NCBI GenBank assembly: GCA_003151735.1
Contig: PLYI01000065.1
Coordinates: 31,473 to 95,472, forward strand
DNA: 64,000 nucleotides
Origin: Candidatus Bathyarchaeota archaeon
GTDB taxonomy: Archaea > Thermoproteota > Bathyarchaeia > Bathyarchaeales > Bathycorpusculaceae
Direction: 5' to 3'
Below, piece after piece: positions 8,232 through 18,643 of the stretch (position 1 is the stretch's first letter; the number at the start of each line of letters is the position of its first letter). The notes under the pieces were generated by a model. That model did no database searches and was not told the DNA's origin. It saw only the letters and a program-made list of their open reading frames with translations. The position numbers were made by a program, and so were the translations under genes.

Positions 8232-9851
8232 TTAAGCTGCTAATCGGTTACTTAGAATTTGTTGTTCTTTGTCTGAGAGCCAGCCTTCGTGTTTTAGGTA
8301 AACTAAGCCTTTCTCAACATTTTCCATGAACAAACTGTTGTTTAGAAGATTATCTTTCTGAGATAGACTGCTAAGTAGGCTTTCAAACATGGTGTTTTGT
8401 TTGGTAAACACTTGAACGTTTTCAATTAAGGCATTGATTGCTTTGAAACGTGGCACAAGCAAGTCTCTGATTTTCGACATGCCAAATGCGCCTTTGAGTT
8501 TCGCAGAGAAATCCACGGCGCTGACTGTTGAGGGCGGAAGGATAAGGTAGCGTTTAGTTAAGCCCATTTCATAGCAAGCCACGTAAAACAGCACATAAAA
8601 CAGGGAAGGAGCTTTCAAAGCTTGGTCTTTAATTCCTAACAATTCAAAATTGGCTTTAATTGTCTCTTTTACCTTGAGGCTTTTGTTTAAGCCTTCGATT
8701 ACTGGTTTTTCTTGTTTAAGTAGTCTATAGGTTTCCTGCTTGAAAGTGAGCATTTTAGCGTCGCGGGAGGCTTCAAGTTCCAGCAGGAGCTGGCGGACAA
8801 ACTTGATTTCGCCGTCAAGTCCAAAATTTAATTGAGAGATTTCTTGCTGTTTTTGTTTGCTAATTTTCTTAAAGTTGCCCTCGATGTTTTTCAGTTCCTT
8901 TTTAAGACCATTGAGTTCTTTTTGGGTTTGTTTGATTTTTTCTTTCCATCGTTTCTCGTAAACTGCATACTTCTTTGTGGCTTGGGCTTTTGCTTCGCGT
9001 TGGTAGAGCTTGATTTTTCCCTCGTTAGTTTGGATGGCTTTCTGGGTTTTTACTTTTAGCTTTTGCAGTTCAAAGAGTTCTTTATCAAAACTTTCCGTTA
9101 AACTCTTTATTTTCTGTTTATACTCTTTGGTTAGTTTGGCTATTTTGGGGTTTACTATTTCTTCTTGAGCTCTGATTTTGGCATCTGCTTCTTCCTTAAC
9201 GGCTGCCGCTTCATAATCGAGTTCCGTTAAGTACTGGCTTGTTGTTTTGTTAATGAGCCGTGTGCATTCTGGAAGCTTTTCTGCTTCATCCCTTAGACCT
9301 GATTGCAACTTATCAAACTCAGTTATCATGGAGGATATTGCGGTTTCTTGAAGGGTTGGCGAAAGCAAAGCAAAGTTTGCCTGTGCCGTTGCTTCTGTTG
9401 CTTCTTTTCGGTAAACGCTAAACTCATTTTTAAAAACTAAGTTGGAAATTAAGCCTCTAAACGTGAATTGCTTCTCTTTTAGGGACTGCTGAAAATAGCT
9501 GCTGTGGTCTGATAGGAACGCCATGTATTTTTCTCGCGGGCTTGAATTTGCTTCTAAGCTTTCCAAGAACACTTTTGCCGACGGCACCTCAGCATATGTG
9601 ACGTTGCAGTTGGAATCGTCGAATCCGTCGAAAACGAAGCTTGAATCGTTTTTTGGAAACAGCCACAGAGGGTAGCCAACTTTCGACAGGAAAACAAGTT
9701 TTTCTTCAGGTTGCCTTGCGATTAAGCCGCCGCCTTTGTTTCTCTCAAGTTCTGCAATGGCGAAAACGGCTACTGCCTCAACCTCTGTGGAGCTGTTTTT
9801 CTGATTTGTGAAGGGTAGAGTAAACCGTTTTGTTGCAGAGGTTAACATCAT
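8232..9851 (-). CDS. Coiled-coil hypothetical protein
   Basis: 539 aa ORF; central Lys/Glu/Gln-rich helical region; no recognised catalytic motif. Confidence 0.85.
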   Translation of the reverse strand: MMLTSATKRFTLPFTNQKNSSTEVEAVAVFAIAELERNKGGGLIARQPEEKLVFLSKVGYPLWLFPKNDSSFVFDGFDDSNCNVTYAEVPSAKVFLESLEANSSPREKYMAFLSDHSSYFQQSLKEKQFTFRGLISNLVFKNEFSVYRKEATEATAQANFALLSPTLQETAISSMITEFDKLQSGLRDEAEKLPECTRLINKTTSQYLTELDYEAAAVKEEADAKIRAQEEIVNPKIAKLTKEYKQKIKSLTESFDKELFELQKLKVKTQKAIQTNEGKIKLYQREAKAQATKKYAVYEKRWKEKIKQTQKELNGLKKELKNIEGNFKKISKQKQQEISQLNFGLDGEIKFVRQLLLELEASRDAKMLTFKQETYRLLKQEKPVIEGLNKSLKVKETIKANFELLGIKDQALKAPSLFYVLFYVACYEMGLTKRYLILPPSTVSAVDFSAKLKGAFGMSKIRDLLVPRFKAINALIENVQVFTKQNTMFESLLSSLSQKDNLLNNSLFMENVEKGLVYLKHEGWLSDKEQQILSNRLAA

Positions 9852-9898
9852 GTTACGTGAAGGTATAGCAGGATTGCTTTTTTAAAACTTGCCGTCAT

Positions 9899-11242
9899 TT
9901 AGCCGCTGAAGAAGTCTGTTATCGTCTTTTGAAACAGCGCCCTCTTTAACAGTTCACTCTGAAGTATCCACCGCTGCATCGGAATCTCAAACCTGCCGCT
10001 GATGAACTGTAAGGATTCGGCAAGGCTCTTGAACATGTAGGGTTTTTGGTGCATTGCATTTCGTACGTTTTCTCGGACTTGCCAGACGCCGATGGGCATA
10101 ATGTAGCCTGGTCTAGCTTCCCTTAACACGATGGCTGTGGCTTGGCGCCTCTCTCTTGTAAGCTGCTCACAGACGGCTAATCGTGCGGAATAGTAGCAAC
10201 CGCCAATCTGTGCGTAAGTGGTTCGTCCGCTGTTGCCTTCCCAATCAGAGAAGATAGAGATGCTGTGCCCATTCGGGTTCCAAACGGTGCCGGGCCACCA
10301 TGCCTCCATGGATTCGTAGCTCCACTGCACCGGAATCATCAAAATCTCAAACACATTATCCATGTAGATTGATTCGTAAACTCGGTACTCGTTGATTTCA
10401 GGGAATGTTTTGACTTTTTCTCCCAGGTTTTTGGAGATAATATCGTCGACGGCTGTTATGCTCCAGCGGGTTGGAACAAGGCGCCTTTTCTTTTCCACTC
10501 CGAAAGCGCCAACGCTAAACGCCTTCTGAATCTTTGACACCAACACTCCCCGATTGTAGAGCTCCACCACCGCCTGCGTTGCCCGCAAATCTGTGTCGTA
10601 ATAGGCTTTTTCTATTTTGTCGTCGTAGCGTGCGTTGCCTACGTGGAGGTCACGTATGGGCGCTGAGGGACCAAACGGCTGCACATCAGCATCAAGGTAA
10701 ATGGAGCCCCTCGGCCTTTTTGTAAGGTTCAACTCTATGTCAACACAGCTGTCTGCAAGCGCTAACTCACGCGTCTGATCCAGTATCCTGCCTGCATCCA
10801 TAAACTTCTGCACATTAACCCGGTGCTTACCACGCACTAGCAAACTGCGAAAACCAACAATTTCATCCATCGATTTCCCAAACCATCGTTCAGGCAAATC
10901 ATAAATGCCTGTGTCCTCATGGACAGGTGGCACAAGTGGTCCAGCGTAAACGTTTGGGTAGCCGATTCTTCCTATGAAAACGCTTGGGGGAGACATGCCG
11001 TCGATGTCTTCGCTTGCCATTAATGGTACGCTTTTGAGGAAATAGTTGACTTTAACCATTATTGGGCATCGGGTTTTGCCGCAGAGGGCTCGGGCTCCTT
11101 TGCACAGGATGCAGAGGCTGTCGTTTCGGGATCGTGTTGTGATTTGTTGTTGTTCGAGGGTGTTGGTGTTGACTTTTTTTATGATGTCCATTAGCCAGTT
11201 GCTGGGTTTTGTACCTGTGGTTTGAGGTTGGGTGTTGGTCAT
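9899..11242 (-). CDS. nreA: NreA-like archaeal DNA repair protein with C-terminal PCNA-interacting motif
   Basis: N-terminal Cys cluster CILCKGARALCGKTRC and C-terminal QKTITDFF (PIP-box Qxx(I/L)xxFF). Confidence 0.85.
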   Translation of the reverse strand: MTNTQPQTTGTKPSNWLMDIIKKVNTNTLEQQQITTRSRNDSLCILCKGARALCGKTRCPIMVKVNYFLKSVPLMASEDIDGMSPPSVFIGRIGYPNVYAGPLVPPVHEDTGIYDLPERWFGKSMDEIVGFRSLLVRGKHRVNVQKFMDAGRILDQTRELALADSCVDIELNLTKRPRGSIYLDADVQPFGPSAPIRDLHVGNARYDDKIEKAYYDTDLRATQAVVELYNRGVLVSKIQKAFSVGAFGVEKKRRLVPTRWSITAVDDIISKNLGEKVKTFPEINEYRVYESIYMDNVFEILMIPVQWSYESMEAWWPGTVWNPNGHSISIFSDWEGNSGRTTYAQIGGCYYSARLAVCEQLTRERRQATAIVLREARPGYIMPIGVWQVRENVRNAMHQKPYMFKSLAESLQFISGRFEIPMQRWILQSELLKRALFQKTITDFFSG

Positions 11243-11410
11243 GTATGCTTTTATTATTGAGTTGATGTCTCATATGGTTTTTTCTGCATGAAAATGTCTA
11301 AAACGCCTGTTTTCTGAGCGTTTTCGAAGCGCGGCTGTCGATACTTCGGTTTTTGAATCATGTCCTACCTTGAAATCTCGCTTATATTAACTGTCATGAT
11401 ACACCATGCT

Positions 11411-11984
11411 CTATTTATCATAAAGTGGACGAGTAATTCTTTTAGCGAACAAAACCAACCGTTTCGGAAGCTTAGGCTTAGCTTCATCCACCATCTTCCA
11501 CACTACGGGAAGCGGAAATGGAGTTGCGTTTGCATCAATAATTTTTAGCTCGCCATCAAACATTCTTAGGTTCTCAGCTTTGATGTCGGAAATACCGTAT
11601 TTGTAAACAGTCCGTCTTAAGATGTCCAGTTCCTTTTGGGTGACATTTGCGGAGTACCCATACTGCTGCAACAGGCAATATTTGGTATGCCAAAATATCT
11701 TGGCAAACAGCTGATGCCGCATGCTTTCGGGAACTCGCTTGTAAGCTCGATGGTCCTTCTCAATGCTGGTTTTGGGTCCAACTTTAAGCACGATTTTTTG
11801 ATCAATGGAGTGGATGCCGAAGACGATTTTGTGCCAGCCAGCATCTTTAACGTATAAATCGGGGAAATCTCAATATTAATTTTTTAAGCTCATCTTGTCC
11901 AATAAACGAGGTGCCCTTTGATTCAATGTAGCGGTCTATCAAATGGTCGATTTGTCTTCCTGTTTGATGCAGAGTTTTGTACTT
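11411..11984 (-). pseudogene. Frameshifted hypothetical gene
   Basis: Upstream frame LKYKTLHQTGRQIDHLIDRYIESKGTSFIGQDELKKL...; downstream frame DFPDLYVKDAGWHKIVFGIHSIDQKIVLKVGPKTSIEKDHRAYKRVPE...; frames switch near 11865. Confidence 0.5.
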
Positions 11985-12137
11985 CAATGTTTAGCACTCA
12001 AAAATCGTTTAGCATTAAAAAATTAGTGTGTGGATAATAATAAACCTAAACAAAAAAGTGCTGATGCGAAAAATCAAACTCTTGGGGGACCAAATCCCAG
12101 CGGTTAGGTTCAAGAGCGCTTAGTATATAATAGTGTC

Positions 12138-14753
12138 TTGCCAAATTATCTTTTGGAACCTTTTAGGGGTTTTTTGACTACGGTGGATACCCAAGAAATT
12201 TTAACTCTGCCTGTTGATAATGTTTTGTCTCAGCTTAACACAGCTCAGGCTGGTTTGTCCACCCAGGAAGTTCAGCTTCGCATTTCCACCTACGGACCAA
12301 ACGAACTGGCCGAGAAGCAGAAACGCACTGGCTTAATTGAAATTCTGTATCACTTGAGAAATCCCCTTGTCATTATCCTTCTAATCGCAGGCTTGATTTC
12401 AGGGTTTGTACAAGATGTAACGGACGCAGTAATAATTTTCCTCATCGTTCTTCTCAGCATCACCCTTGACGTGTATCAAGAATCGAAAGCTCAGAACGCC
12501 GCCGAAGCACTTAAAGATAAAGTGACAACAAAAGCAACGGTTCTAAGAGACGGCGTAAAACAAGATGTGAAACTTTCTGAAATCGTTCCCGGCGACATAA
12601 TCTACCTCATAGCTGGAGATCTTGTACCCGCTGATTCCAGATTAATCAGCGCCAAGGACCTGAACCTGAATCAGTCAGCATTAACAGGCGAAGCATTTCC
12701 AGTTGAAAAGAATGCTGCTCCACTTGCGGCTGTAACTTCCGAAATGACTGGGTGGAACAATTACGTTTTCTTGGGAACCTCGGTGGTAAGTGGAACCGGA
12801 ACCGCCGTCGTAGTCAACACTGGAAAATTAACGGAATACGGAAAAATCGCCAAAGCACTTGTGGCTAAGGCACCCGAAACCGAATTTGAGAAGGGGCTTC
12901 GGCGTTTCGGAGCTTTAATGACTGAAGTAACGCTTTTCCTTGTGGTTTTCGTCTTTTTTGTTAATGCATTTTTCTATTCCGGTAGCCGAACCATTTTGCA
13001 GTCGCTGCTCTTTGCAGTAGCCCTTGCGGTGGGCTTAACACCTGAGCTTTTGCCAATGATAATGTCTATCAATCTGTCAAGAGGCGCAGTCGCGATGTCT
13101 AAAAAAGGCGTTATCGTAAAGCGGCTGGCATCTATCCAGAACTTTGGCAACATGGATGTTTTATGTACAGATAAAACTGGCACGCTAACAGAGAACAAAC
13201 TTACATTAAACGGGACCGAGGATTTAGAGGGAAAAGAAGCCCAGAAAGTGCTGACGTATGGTTATTTTAACTGTGTTTTTGAAACAGGATTAAAAAGCCC
13301 ACTTGACGACGCCGTTCTTCAGTACAAGCAGTTTGATGTAGCTGGAATCACCAAAATTGATGAAATCCCGTTTGACTTTATCCGAAGACGCGTTTCGGTG
13401 GTAGTCGAGAACGAAGGGCAGAGACTCATAATCTCCAAAGGAGCCCCGGAAGAAATCCTGAAAATCTGTGTTTTCTGCGAAACTGACGAAATCCTAACCG
13501 ATTTTACAAATGTTTGCCAAGGCAAGTTTGAGCAGCGGTACAACGCTCTTAGTGCTCAAGGATTTAGGGTTTTAGCGGTCGCATACAAGAAAGTCAAAGC
13601 TGATAAAACGCATTACTCAATTGGCGACGAAACCGACATGGTTTTTCTTGGTTTTCTATCTTTTTTTGACCCGCCTAAAGAAAGTGCAAAGGAAGCTATC
13701 CGCTTGTTGGCCAGAGACGGCGTGGAACTCAAAGTGGTCACTGGCGACAACGAGTTAGTTACAAAAACAGTCTGCGATCAACTTGGATTCACCATTAAAG
13801 GCGTTATTACAGGAAGCCAAATCGCCATGCTACAAGATGACGCCCTGGCTCGAGTTGTGGAGGACAACAACATTTTTGCGCGTGTGAACCCCGCTCAAAA
13901 AGACCGAGTGATCACAGCTCTAAAGGCTAATGGCCACGTAGTAGGGTATATGGGCGACGGCATCAACGACGCTCCTTCTTTGAAAACCGCGGACGTGGGC
14001 ATATCAGTAGAGAATGCTGTTGATGTCGCGAAGGAATCAGCCGACCTCATCCTGCTAAAGCCTGACTTGATCGTGCTTGACCAAGGTGTTTTGGAAGGCC
14101 GAAAAACCTTCGGCAACACAATGAAATATATAATGATGGGTGTCAGCTCAAACTTTGGAACAATGTTCAGCGTAGCGGGAGCATCCCTGTTCCTGAGCTT
14201 TTTACCCATGACAGCTATCCAAATTCTGCTAAACAACCTCTTATACGACCTTTCCGAAGCAACCATACCAACAGACAACGTGGACGCTGAGTACATTGAA
14301 AAGCCCAAAAAGCTTGACATCTCTTACATCAGAAGATTCATGGTGACCATGGGTCCCGTTAGCTCTGTGTTTGATTTTCTGACTTTCTTCTTGCTGATAG
14401 TAGTGTTCAGAGCTTCGATCCCAGTTTTTCAAACTGCCTGGTTCATAGAGTCACTTACAACTCAAACGCTTGTGGTTTTCTTGTTAAGAACACGGAAAAC
14501 GCCATTTTACAAGAGCAAACCGGGCAAACTTTTGGTGATAAGCAGCTTATCAGTTGTGGCTGTCGCGTTCGCTTTGCCCTACACGCCGCTTGGCGCTGTC
14601 TTCAAGTTTTCGCCGCCGCCAGCAACGTTCTATCTGGCACTCGTGGGGCTAATAGCTGCCTATTTGCTCTTGGTTGAGGTTGTCAAAAAATGGTTCCTTA
14701 AACGATACGCTTGCCTTCTAGAACAAATCTATGTCCCAAAAAAACAAAACTGA
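12138..14753 (+). CDS. P-type ATPase, Mg2+-transporting (MgtA-like) subfamily
   Basis: DKTGTLT phosphorylation motif, TGEAFPVEK, GDGINDAP; C-terminus IQILLNNLLYDLSEATIPTDNVD...RFMVTMGPVSSVFDFLTF is MgtA-like. Confidence 0.9.
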   Translation: MPNYLLEPFRGFLTTVDTQEILTLPVDNVLSQLNTAQAGLSTQEVQLRISTYGPNELAEKQKRTGLIEILYHLRNPLVIILLIAGLISGFVQDVTDAVIIFLIVLLSITLDVYQESKAQNAAEALKDKVTTKATVLRDGVKQDVKLSEIVPGDIIYLIAGDLVPADSRLISAKDLNLNQSALTGEAFPVEKNAAPLAAVTSEMTGWNNYVFLGTSVVSGTGTAVVVNTGKLTEYGKIAKALVAKAPETEFEKGLRRFGALMTEVTLFLVVFVFFVNAFFYSGSRTILQSLLFAVALAVGLTPELLPMIMSINLSRGAVAMSKKGVIVKRLASIQNFGNMDVLCTDKTGTLTENKLTLNGTEDLEGKEAQKVLTYGYFNCVFETGLKSPLDDAVLQYKQFDVAGITKIDEIPFDFIRRRVSVVVENEGQRLIISKGAPEEILKICVFCETDEILTDFTNVCQGKFEQRYNALSAQGFRVLAVAYKKVKADKTHYSIGDETDMVFLGFLSFFDPPKESAKEAIRLLARDGVELKVVTGDNELVTKTVCDQLGFTIKGVITGSQIAMLQDDALARVVEDNNIFARVNPAQKDRVITALKANGHVVGYMGDGINDAPSLKTADVGISVENAVDVAKESADLILLKPDLIVLDQGVLEGRKTFGNTMKYIMMGVSSNFGTMFSVAGASLFLSFLPMTAIQILLNNLLYDLSEATIPTDNVDAEYIEKPKKLDISYIRRFMVTMGPVSSVFDFLTFFLLIVVFRASIPVFQTAWFIESLTTQTLVVFLLRTRKTPFYKSKPGKLLVISSLSVVAVAFALPYTPLGAVFKFSPPPATFYLALVGLIAAYLLLVEVVKKWFLKRYACLLEQIYVPKKQN

Positions 14754-14831
14754 CAACGAATATAAATTCCCATGGTCCCGATTACTCTTTTGTTTAGCTT
14801 GGACGGATCTTCTCGATGGGAGTTAACGCTT

Positions 14832-15029
14832 CTAAACTACATATCGGATTGCAATTTCATGATCCTTCTGAATTCGAGGAGACTCTTCTCTGAGTTGAAT
14901 TACGTGCTCAAAGAGCCAAGTAGAAAGTTCTTTACAATTATCGGGATTGCAGGAAAATTTCTTCTCTTTTCCATTGTATGACTGGCATTTTGCGCATGGA
15001 ATTTCTTCCGTAGGCTCCATTGTCATCAT
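14832..15029 (-). CDS. Small Cys-rich (zinc-binding-like) protein
   Basis: MMTMEPTEEIPCAKCQSYNGKEKKFSCNPDNCKELSTWLFEHVIQ: CxxC...CxxxxC pattern. Confidence 0.65.
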   Translation of the reverse strand: MMTMEPTEEIPCAKCQSYNGKEKKFSCNPDNCKELSTWLFEHVIQLREESPRIQKDHEIAIRYVV

Positions 15030-15131
15030 TAATTCGTTACCCTAAATTTTGATATATCATTTATGAAGAGAAAGTAATGATTCAAAATCATGTTTGCTGA
15101 AGCAAATATTAGCAATTAAGGAGAATAATGG

Positions 15132-15206
15132 CGCCCAGGCCGGGATTCGGACCCGGGTCCTGCGGGCGACAGCCGCATATACTGGACCGAACTATACTAC
15201 CTGGGC
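15132..15206 (-). tRNA. tRNA-Asp(GTC)
   Basis: GCCCAGG/CCTGGGC acceptor; TGCGG-CTGTCGC-CCGCA anticodon arm; CCCGGGTCCGAATCCCGG T-arm; G73 and encoded CCA. Confidence 0.95.
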
Positions 15207-15374
15207 AATTAAGCGCCGCAACACATACACGATAATTTAACTAATTAAGGTTTCTCGGTTTTGTCTTTGAACAACTTATTGGAAAAGTGACTGTTTTGCC
15301 TAAAGTTTACTTTTTTGGGTTTTATGCTTGGTGGCAATTTTAATATGTCTAGAATTATTACTGGTTAATGTTGC

Positions 15375-17309
15375 TTGAGGGAGGACGAAAAAATCAAAGC
15401 AAACGCGGACTACATGGCAGTTTTGCAAAAATACTGGCTTCCGATAATACTGTTGCTGCTAACGGCTGTCTCGTTTGTCTCAGGCTATCTTGCCGTCTTC
15501 ACCGCTTTGGTTTTTACCTTTCTTGTTCCAGGCTTGATAGCTTACAGGTTTTTCAACTTAAAATCCCATGAAATCTGGGCTTTTGTGCCCATATTCAGCG
15601 TTTTGGTCTCAGTTCAAATGGTTTACTATCTGTCGTTGGCTTTTGGGTATTCGCGGGATGCAATTCTTTTCAGTTTTCTGGCTTTAACAGCCATCTATGC
15701 TTTGGTGGTTTACAAGAAAGGCGAACCGCTAAAGCTTCCGAAGTTTCTCAAGCTTAGACAATTAAAGAAGACCAGCCTGCTGATTTTTGCGGTAATATTC
15801 CTCGTCAGCCTTACTGTCCTCTACCAAAGCGTTTGGCGCGGCGACCAGTACGGCATAGTCCTCACAGGCTCAAACTGGCAAGATACCCCCTTACACTACG
15901 AAATAATTGAAAGCATAAACAACGGAAATTTTCCGCCCCAAATGCCAAATTTTGCGGGGTACCCTGAGACTTACCATTACTTTGTTGATTTTCACACGGC
16001 TATTGTAGAGAAAATGTTTGGGTATTTGCCCATGCTTTTGCCGTTCTTAAATGCTGTTTTCATCGTGGTCTTCGCCCTCGCCATATACGCTTTGGCAAGA
16101 GATTACGGAAGAAAAGTTGCGGTCATCGCGACTGTTTTAGGTGTGTTTGGTTGGGGGCTTAGTTATTTTGGGTTATTTTCCGCATTAATTAATGGGACAT
16201 TTAACCCTGGTCAAAACTACATTTTCCAGTATGGTGGCACGTTTGGTTTGCCTTCAGTTTTTGATAATTTGTTGCAGCAACGGCCGATGTTGGTTGGGTT
16301 GCCGGCGTTTGCTTTGGTTTTGGTTTTGCTAAGGAACATGGACAACAAAAAAAGGATTCTCCTTGCCGGCGTAGTTACTGGTTTAGTGTTTGAGTTCCAT
16401 AACGTGGCGTTCTTCTGCTGCTACGTCGCCTACGTTGCTTACTTAATCTTTAATTTCAAACGTTTCAACCAGAGTTTCCTGTATTTTCTGGTGCCTACCG
16501 CTTTAGCCTTGCCCTTTATCCTGGGTACTGGCGGACCACCATTGACAGTGTCTATAAGTGGCACTTGGATCGCTAATTTTGCGCAGAACCCCCTCATCTA
16601 TTACCCCCTCAACTTGGGTATCCCGTTTGCGCTGGCAATTGTCGCGTTCCTTTGGAGGGGACACGAGGAACTTAAGAGCACGCTCCTGTTTTTGGTGTTG
16701 ATTCCCAACGTGTTGTTGTTGACGCCTAACCCATGGGACATGTACAAGTTTTTCATGTTTGCTTGGGTACCCATCGCTGTTTTGAGCGGTGTGGTTTTGG
16801 CTAAGCTGTGGGTTCGGAAGTGGCGGGTGGTGGTTTTGGGGTTGATTTTGCTGTCCGTCATGACGTCGGCAAGTGTGGTTATCTTCAATGTTGGCACAGA
16901 TTACCCTGCGGTTAGCTGGAGTGAATACCAAGCTGGGCTGTGGGTAAGGGATAATACACCTCAGAACTCGGTGTTTCTAACATCTGCCTTAATACACGCA
17001 CCCTCTAGCATGATTGGGGGACGGCTCCGAGTAACATCCTACATAAATTGGCCTTACGGTCATGGGGTGCCGCTCGACTTGGTGTTTCAGAGGGAACACG
17101 ATATAGATTTGGCATACAATGGGACTGCGGCTGAGTTGGCATCAGTAATCAGGGAATACAATGTCTCGTACGTTTATGTTGGCTCTGAAGAAACCGGACA
17201 GTACTCCAACTGCATCGTTCATTTCGACGCTATCGGATATTTGACAACTGTTTATTCTAATGGCAACACGAGAGTCTACCAAGTAGATTGGGCGAAGATG
17301 GGCACTTAA
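15375..17309 (+). CDS. Polytopic membrane protein, possible glycosyltransferase (GT-C-like)
   Basis: 644 aa, many TM segments, large loop between early TMs (GSNWQDTPLHYEIIESINNGNFPPQMPNFAG). Confidence 0.7.
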   Translation: MREDEKIKANADYMAVLQKYWLPIILLLLTAVSFVSGYLAVFTALVFTFLVPGLIAYRFFNLKSHEIWAFVPIFSVLVSVQMVYYLSLAFGYSRDAILFSFLALTAIYALVVYKKGEPLKLPKFLKLRQLKKTSLLIFAVIFLVSLTVLYQSVWRGDQYGIVLTGSNWQDTPLHYEIIESINNGNFPPQMPNFAGYPETYHYFVDFHTAIVEKMFGYLPMLLPFLNAVFIVVFALAIYALARDYGRKVAVIATVLGVFGWGLSYFGLFSALINGTFNPGQNYIFQYGGTFGLPSVFDNLLQQRPMLVGLPAFALVLVLLRNMDNKKRILLAGVVTGLVFEFHNVAFFCCYVAYVAYLIFNFKRFNQSFLYFLVPTALALPFILGTGGPPLTVSISGTWIANFAQNPLIYYPLNLGIPFALAIVAFLWRGHEELKSTLLFLVLIPNVLLLTPNPWDMYKFFMFAWVPIAVLSGVVLAKLWVRKWRVVVLGLILLSVMTSASVVIFNVGTDYPAVSWSEYQAGLWVRDNTPQNSVFLTSALIHAPSSMIGGRLRVTSYINWPYGHGVPLDLVFQREHDIDLAYNGTAAELASVIREYNVSYVYVGSEETGQYSNCIVHFDAIGYLTTVYSNGNTRVYQVDWAKMGT

Positions 17310-17794
17310 CTTTGGATTTTTGGCGATTGACGCTTCTTACCCGACATGTAAGCAATATCTATTCTGCCCATCGTTATCTTCTCAAGTCTTTCAGGCATTA
17401 TTTTTGCCAGTTTCTCCTCAGGCTTCAAGGAGACTTGCCGAACGAGCACTTCCATGGCATGCCGCTTTTCAGTTAAGCCGGTGATGAAGCTGACTTTGCC
17501 TTGGAAGTGGACGCTGGTGTAGCTGTAGCGGCAATCCTCGGTGACGACAAAATCGAGCACTGCCTGTCCCCAAACGTTTGGGTTAGCTTTTGCGTAGACG
17601 AGTTTTTTGCCTTCGGCTGCACAATGGAAGTAGAGGCAGTTTTTAGCTTCATCGTAGCCATGGCTTAACGCGACAAGGTAAGGTTCACCATCCATGCATA
17701 GAGCAACCGTCACGTACTTGGTGGCTTTCAGAACCTGCCGCAGCTCTTCAGGGTCAGTGATTTCCCGTTCCTTGCGCCTAACATGAAAAGACAT
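17306..17794 (-). CDS. Pyridoxamine 5'-phosphate oxidase-like flavin-binding protein
   Basis: TKYVTVALCMDGEPYLVALSHGYDEAKNCLYFHCAAEGKKLVYAKANP typical of the family. Confidence 0.85.
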   Translation of the reverse strand: MSFHVRRKEREITDPEELRQVLKATKYVTVALCMDGEPYLVALSHGYDEAKNCLYFHCAAEGKKLVYAKANPNVWGQAVLDFVVTEDCRYSYTSVHFQGKVSFITGLTEKRHAMEVLVRQVSLKPEEKLAKIMPERLEKITMGRIDIAYMSGKKRQSPKIQS

Positions 17795-17820
17795 ACCTTG
17801 ACTTTAGGCGCATGGCAATA

Positions 17821-18357
17821 TTAACTTTTTTTGCGGCGCAACCTATGAGCCAGTTTGGTTTTGATAAAGCCAAGGACCGTTGGTGTGAAGATGGAGAGCG
17901 AAGCCAGCGCAAAGTTAAGTGGGAAAACCAGTGGCGACTCGAAGAGGTTGCCGCCGTAGGACCCTGTGATGTTCTGCAGGTTGCCCCAAAGCTGAAACAG
18001 CGACCACCCAGCCGTCCAGAGCAGCGCACCGCCGAGCCGAGCCAGATATTTCTGCTTTCGACTGAAAGGTTGGCCATGCGAGTTGGCGTAGAAAATTTCG
18101 CCTGCAACCGCCCCCGCGCCTCCCGGAAAAAACCCGTTAACCAAAACTTTCTCAACGATGTTGCGGGGAACAAACGGCGTTGACCACGGAGGCATAAATG
18201 CACTTAAAATCGGCAGGTGAATGTTGCCGGTTACAATCCTAAACGTAGCAGGTATCGCGTAGATAAGGACGCCGCCTATTTGCCAAACCCAAAACCGCCT
18301 GCTTCGAAGTGTGCTTGCAATGGCGCCTAGATTCATAGCTTCTAAACTAACATGCAA
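17821..18357 (-). CDS. Hypothetical membrane protein
   Basis: 178 aa with several hydrophobic segments; preferred over overlapping ORFs in other frames. Confidence 0.65.
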   Translation of the reverse strand: MHVSLEAMNLGAIASTLRSRRFWVWQIGGVLIYAIPATFRIVTGNIHLPILSAFMPPWSTPFVPRNIVEKVLVNGFFPGGAGAVAGEIFYANSHGQPFSRKQKYLARLGGALLWTAGWSLFQLWGNLQNITGSYGGNLFESPLVFPLNFALASLSIFTPTVLGFIKTKLAHRLRRKKS

Positions 18358-18643
18358 GTTTTAAAAAGCTTCTCAAAACCCACACAAAAACAAGCTGCGC
18401 TTAAATTGAGGGGAAAAGTAGTGTTGAGCGGACCAAGCCGTGCGCCAACATCGACAAAGTGCAAAAACAGAAGGGGAACACTTCATCGCTGTCAGCAGCC
18501 AGACCCGCCTAACGGGGGGTATAAGCTTCTTCTTTCTTGGTACCCGTTAGATTTAATTTAATATAAAATGATGTTGTCTCAACTTGAAGCAACAACTGCT
18601 AAGTACCAAACAACTTTAGAGTTTGGATAGTTTTCCAAAAAAA

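Noticed and set aside
14772-14981. Plus-strand 69-aa ORF
   Set aside because: Antisense to a more convincing Cys-rich minus-strand protein at 14832-15029.
18352-18561. 69-aa plus-strand ORF MQVLKSFSKPTQKQ...
   Set aside because: No motif, atypical composition, intergenic position; unsupported as a gene.
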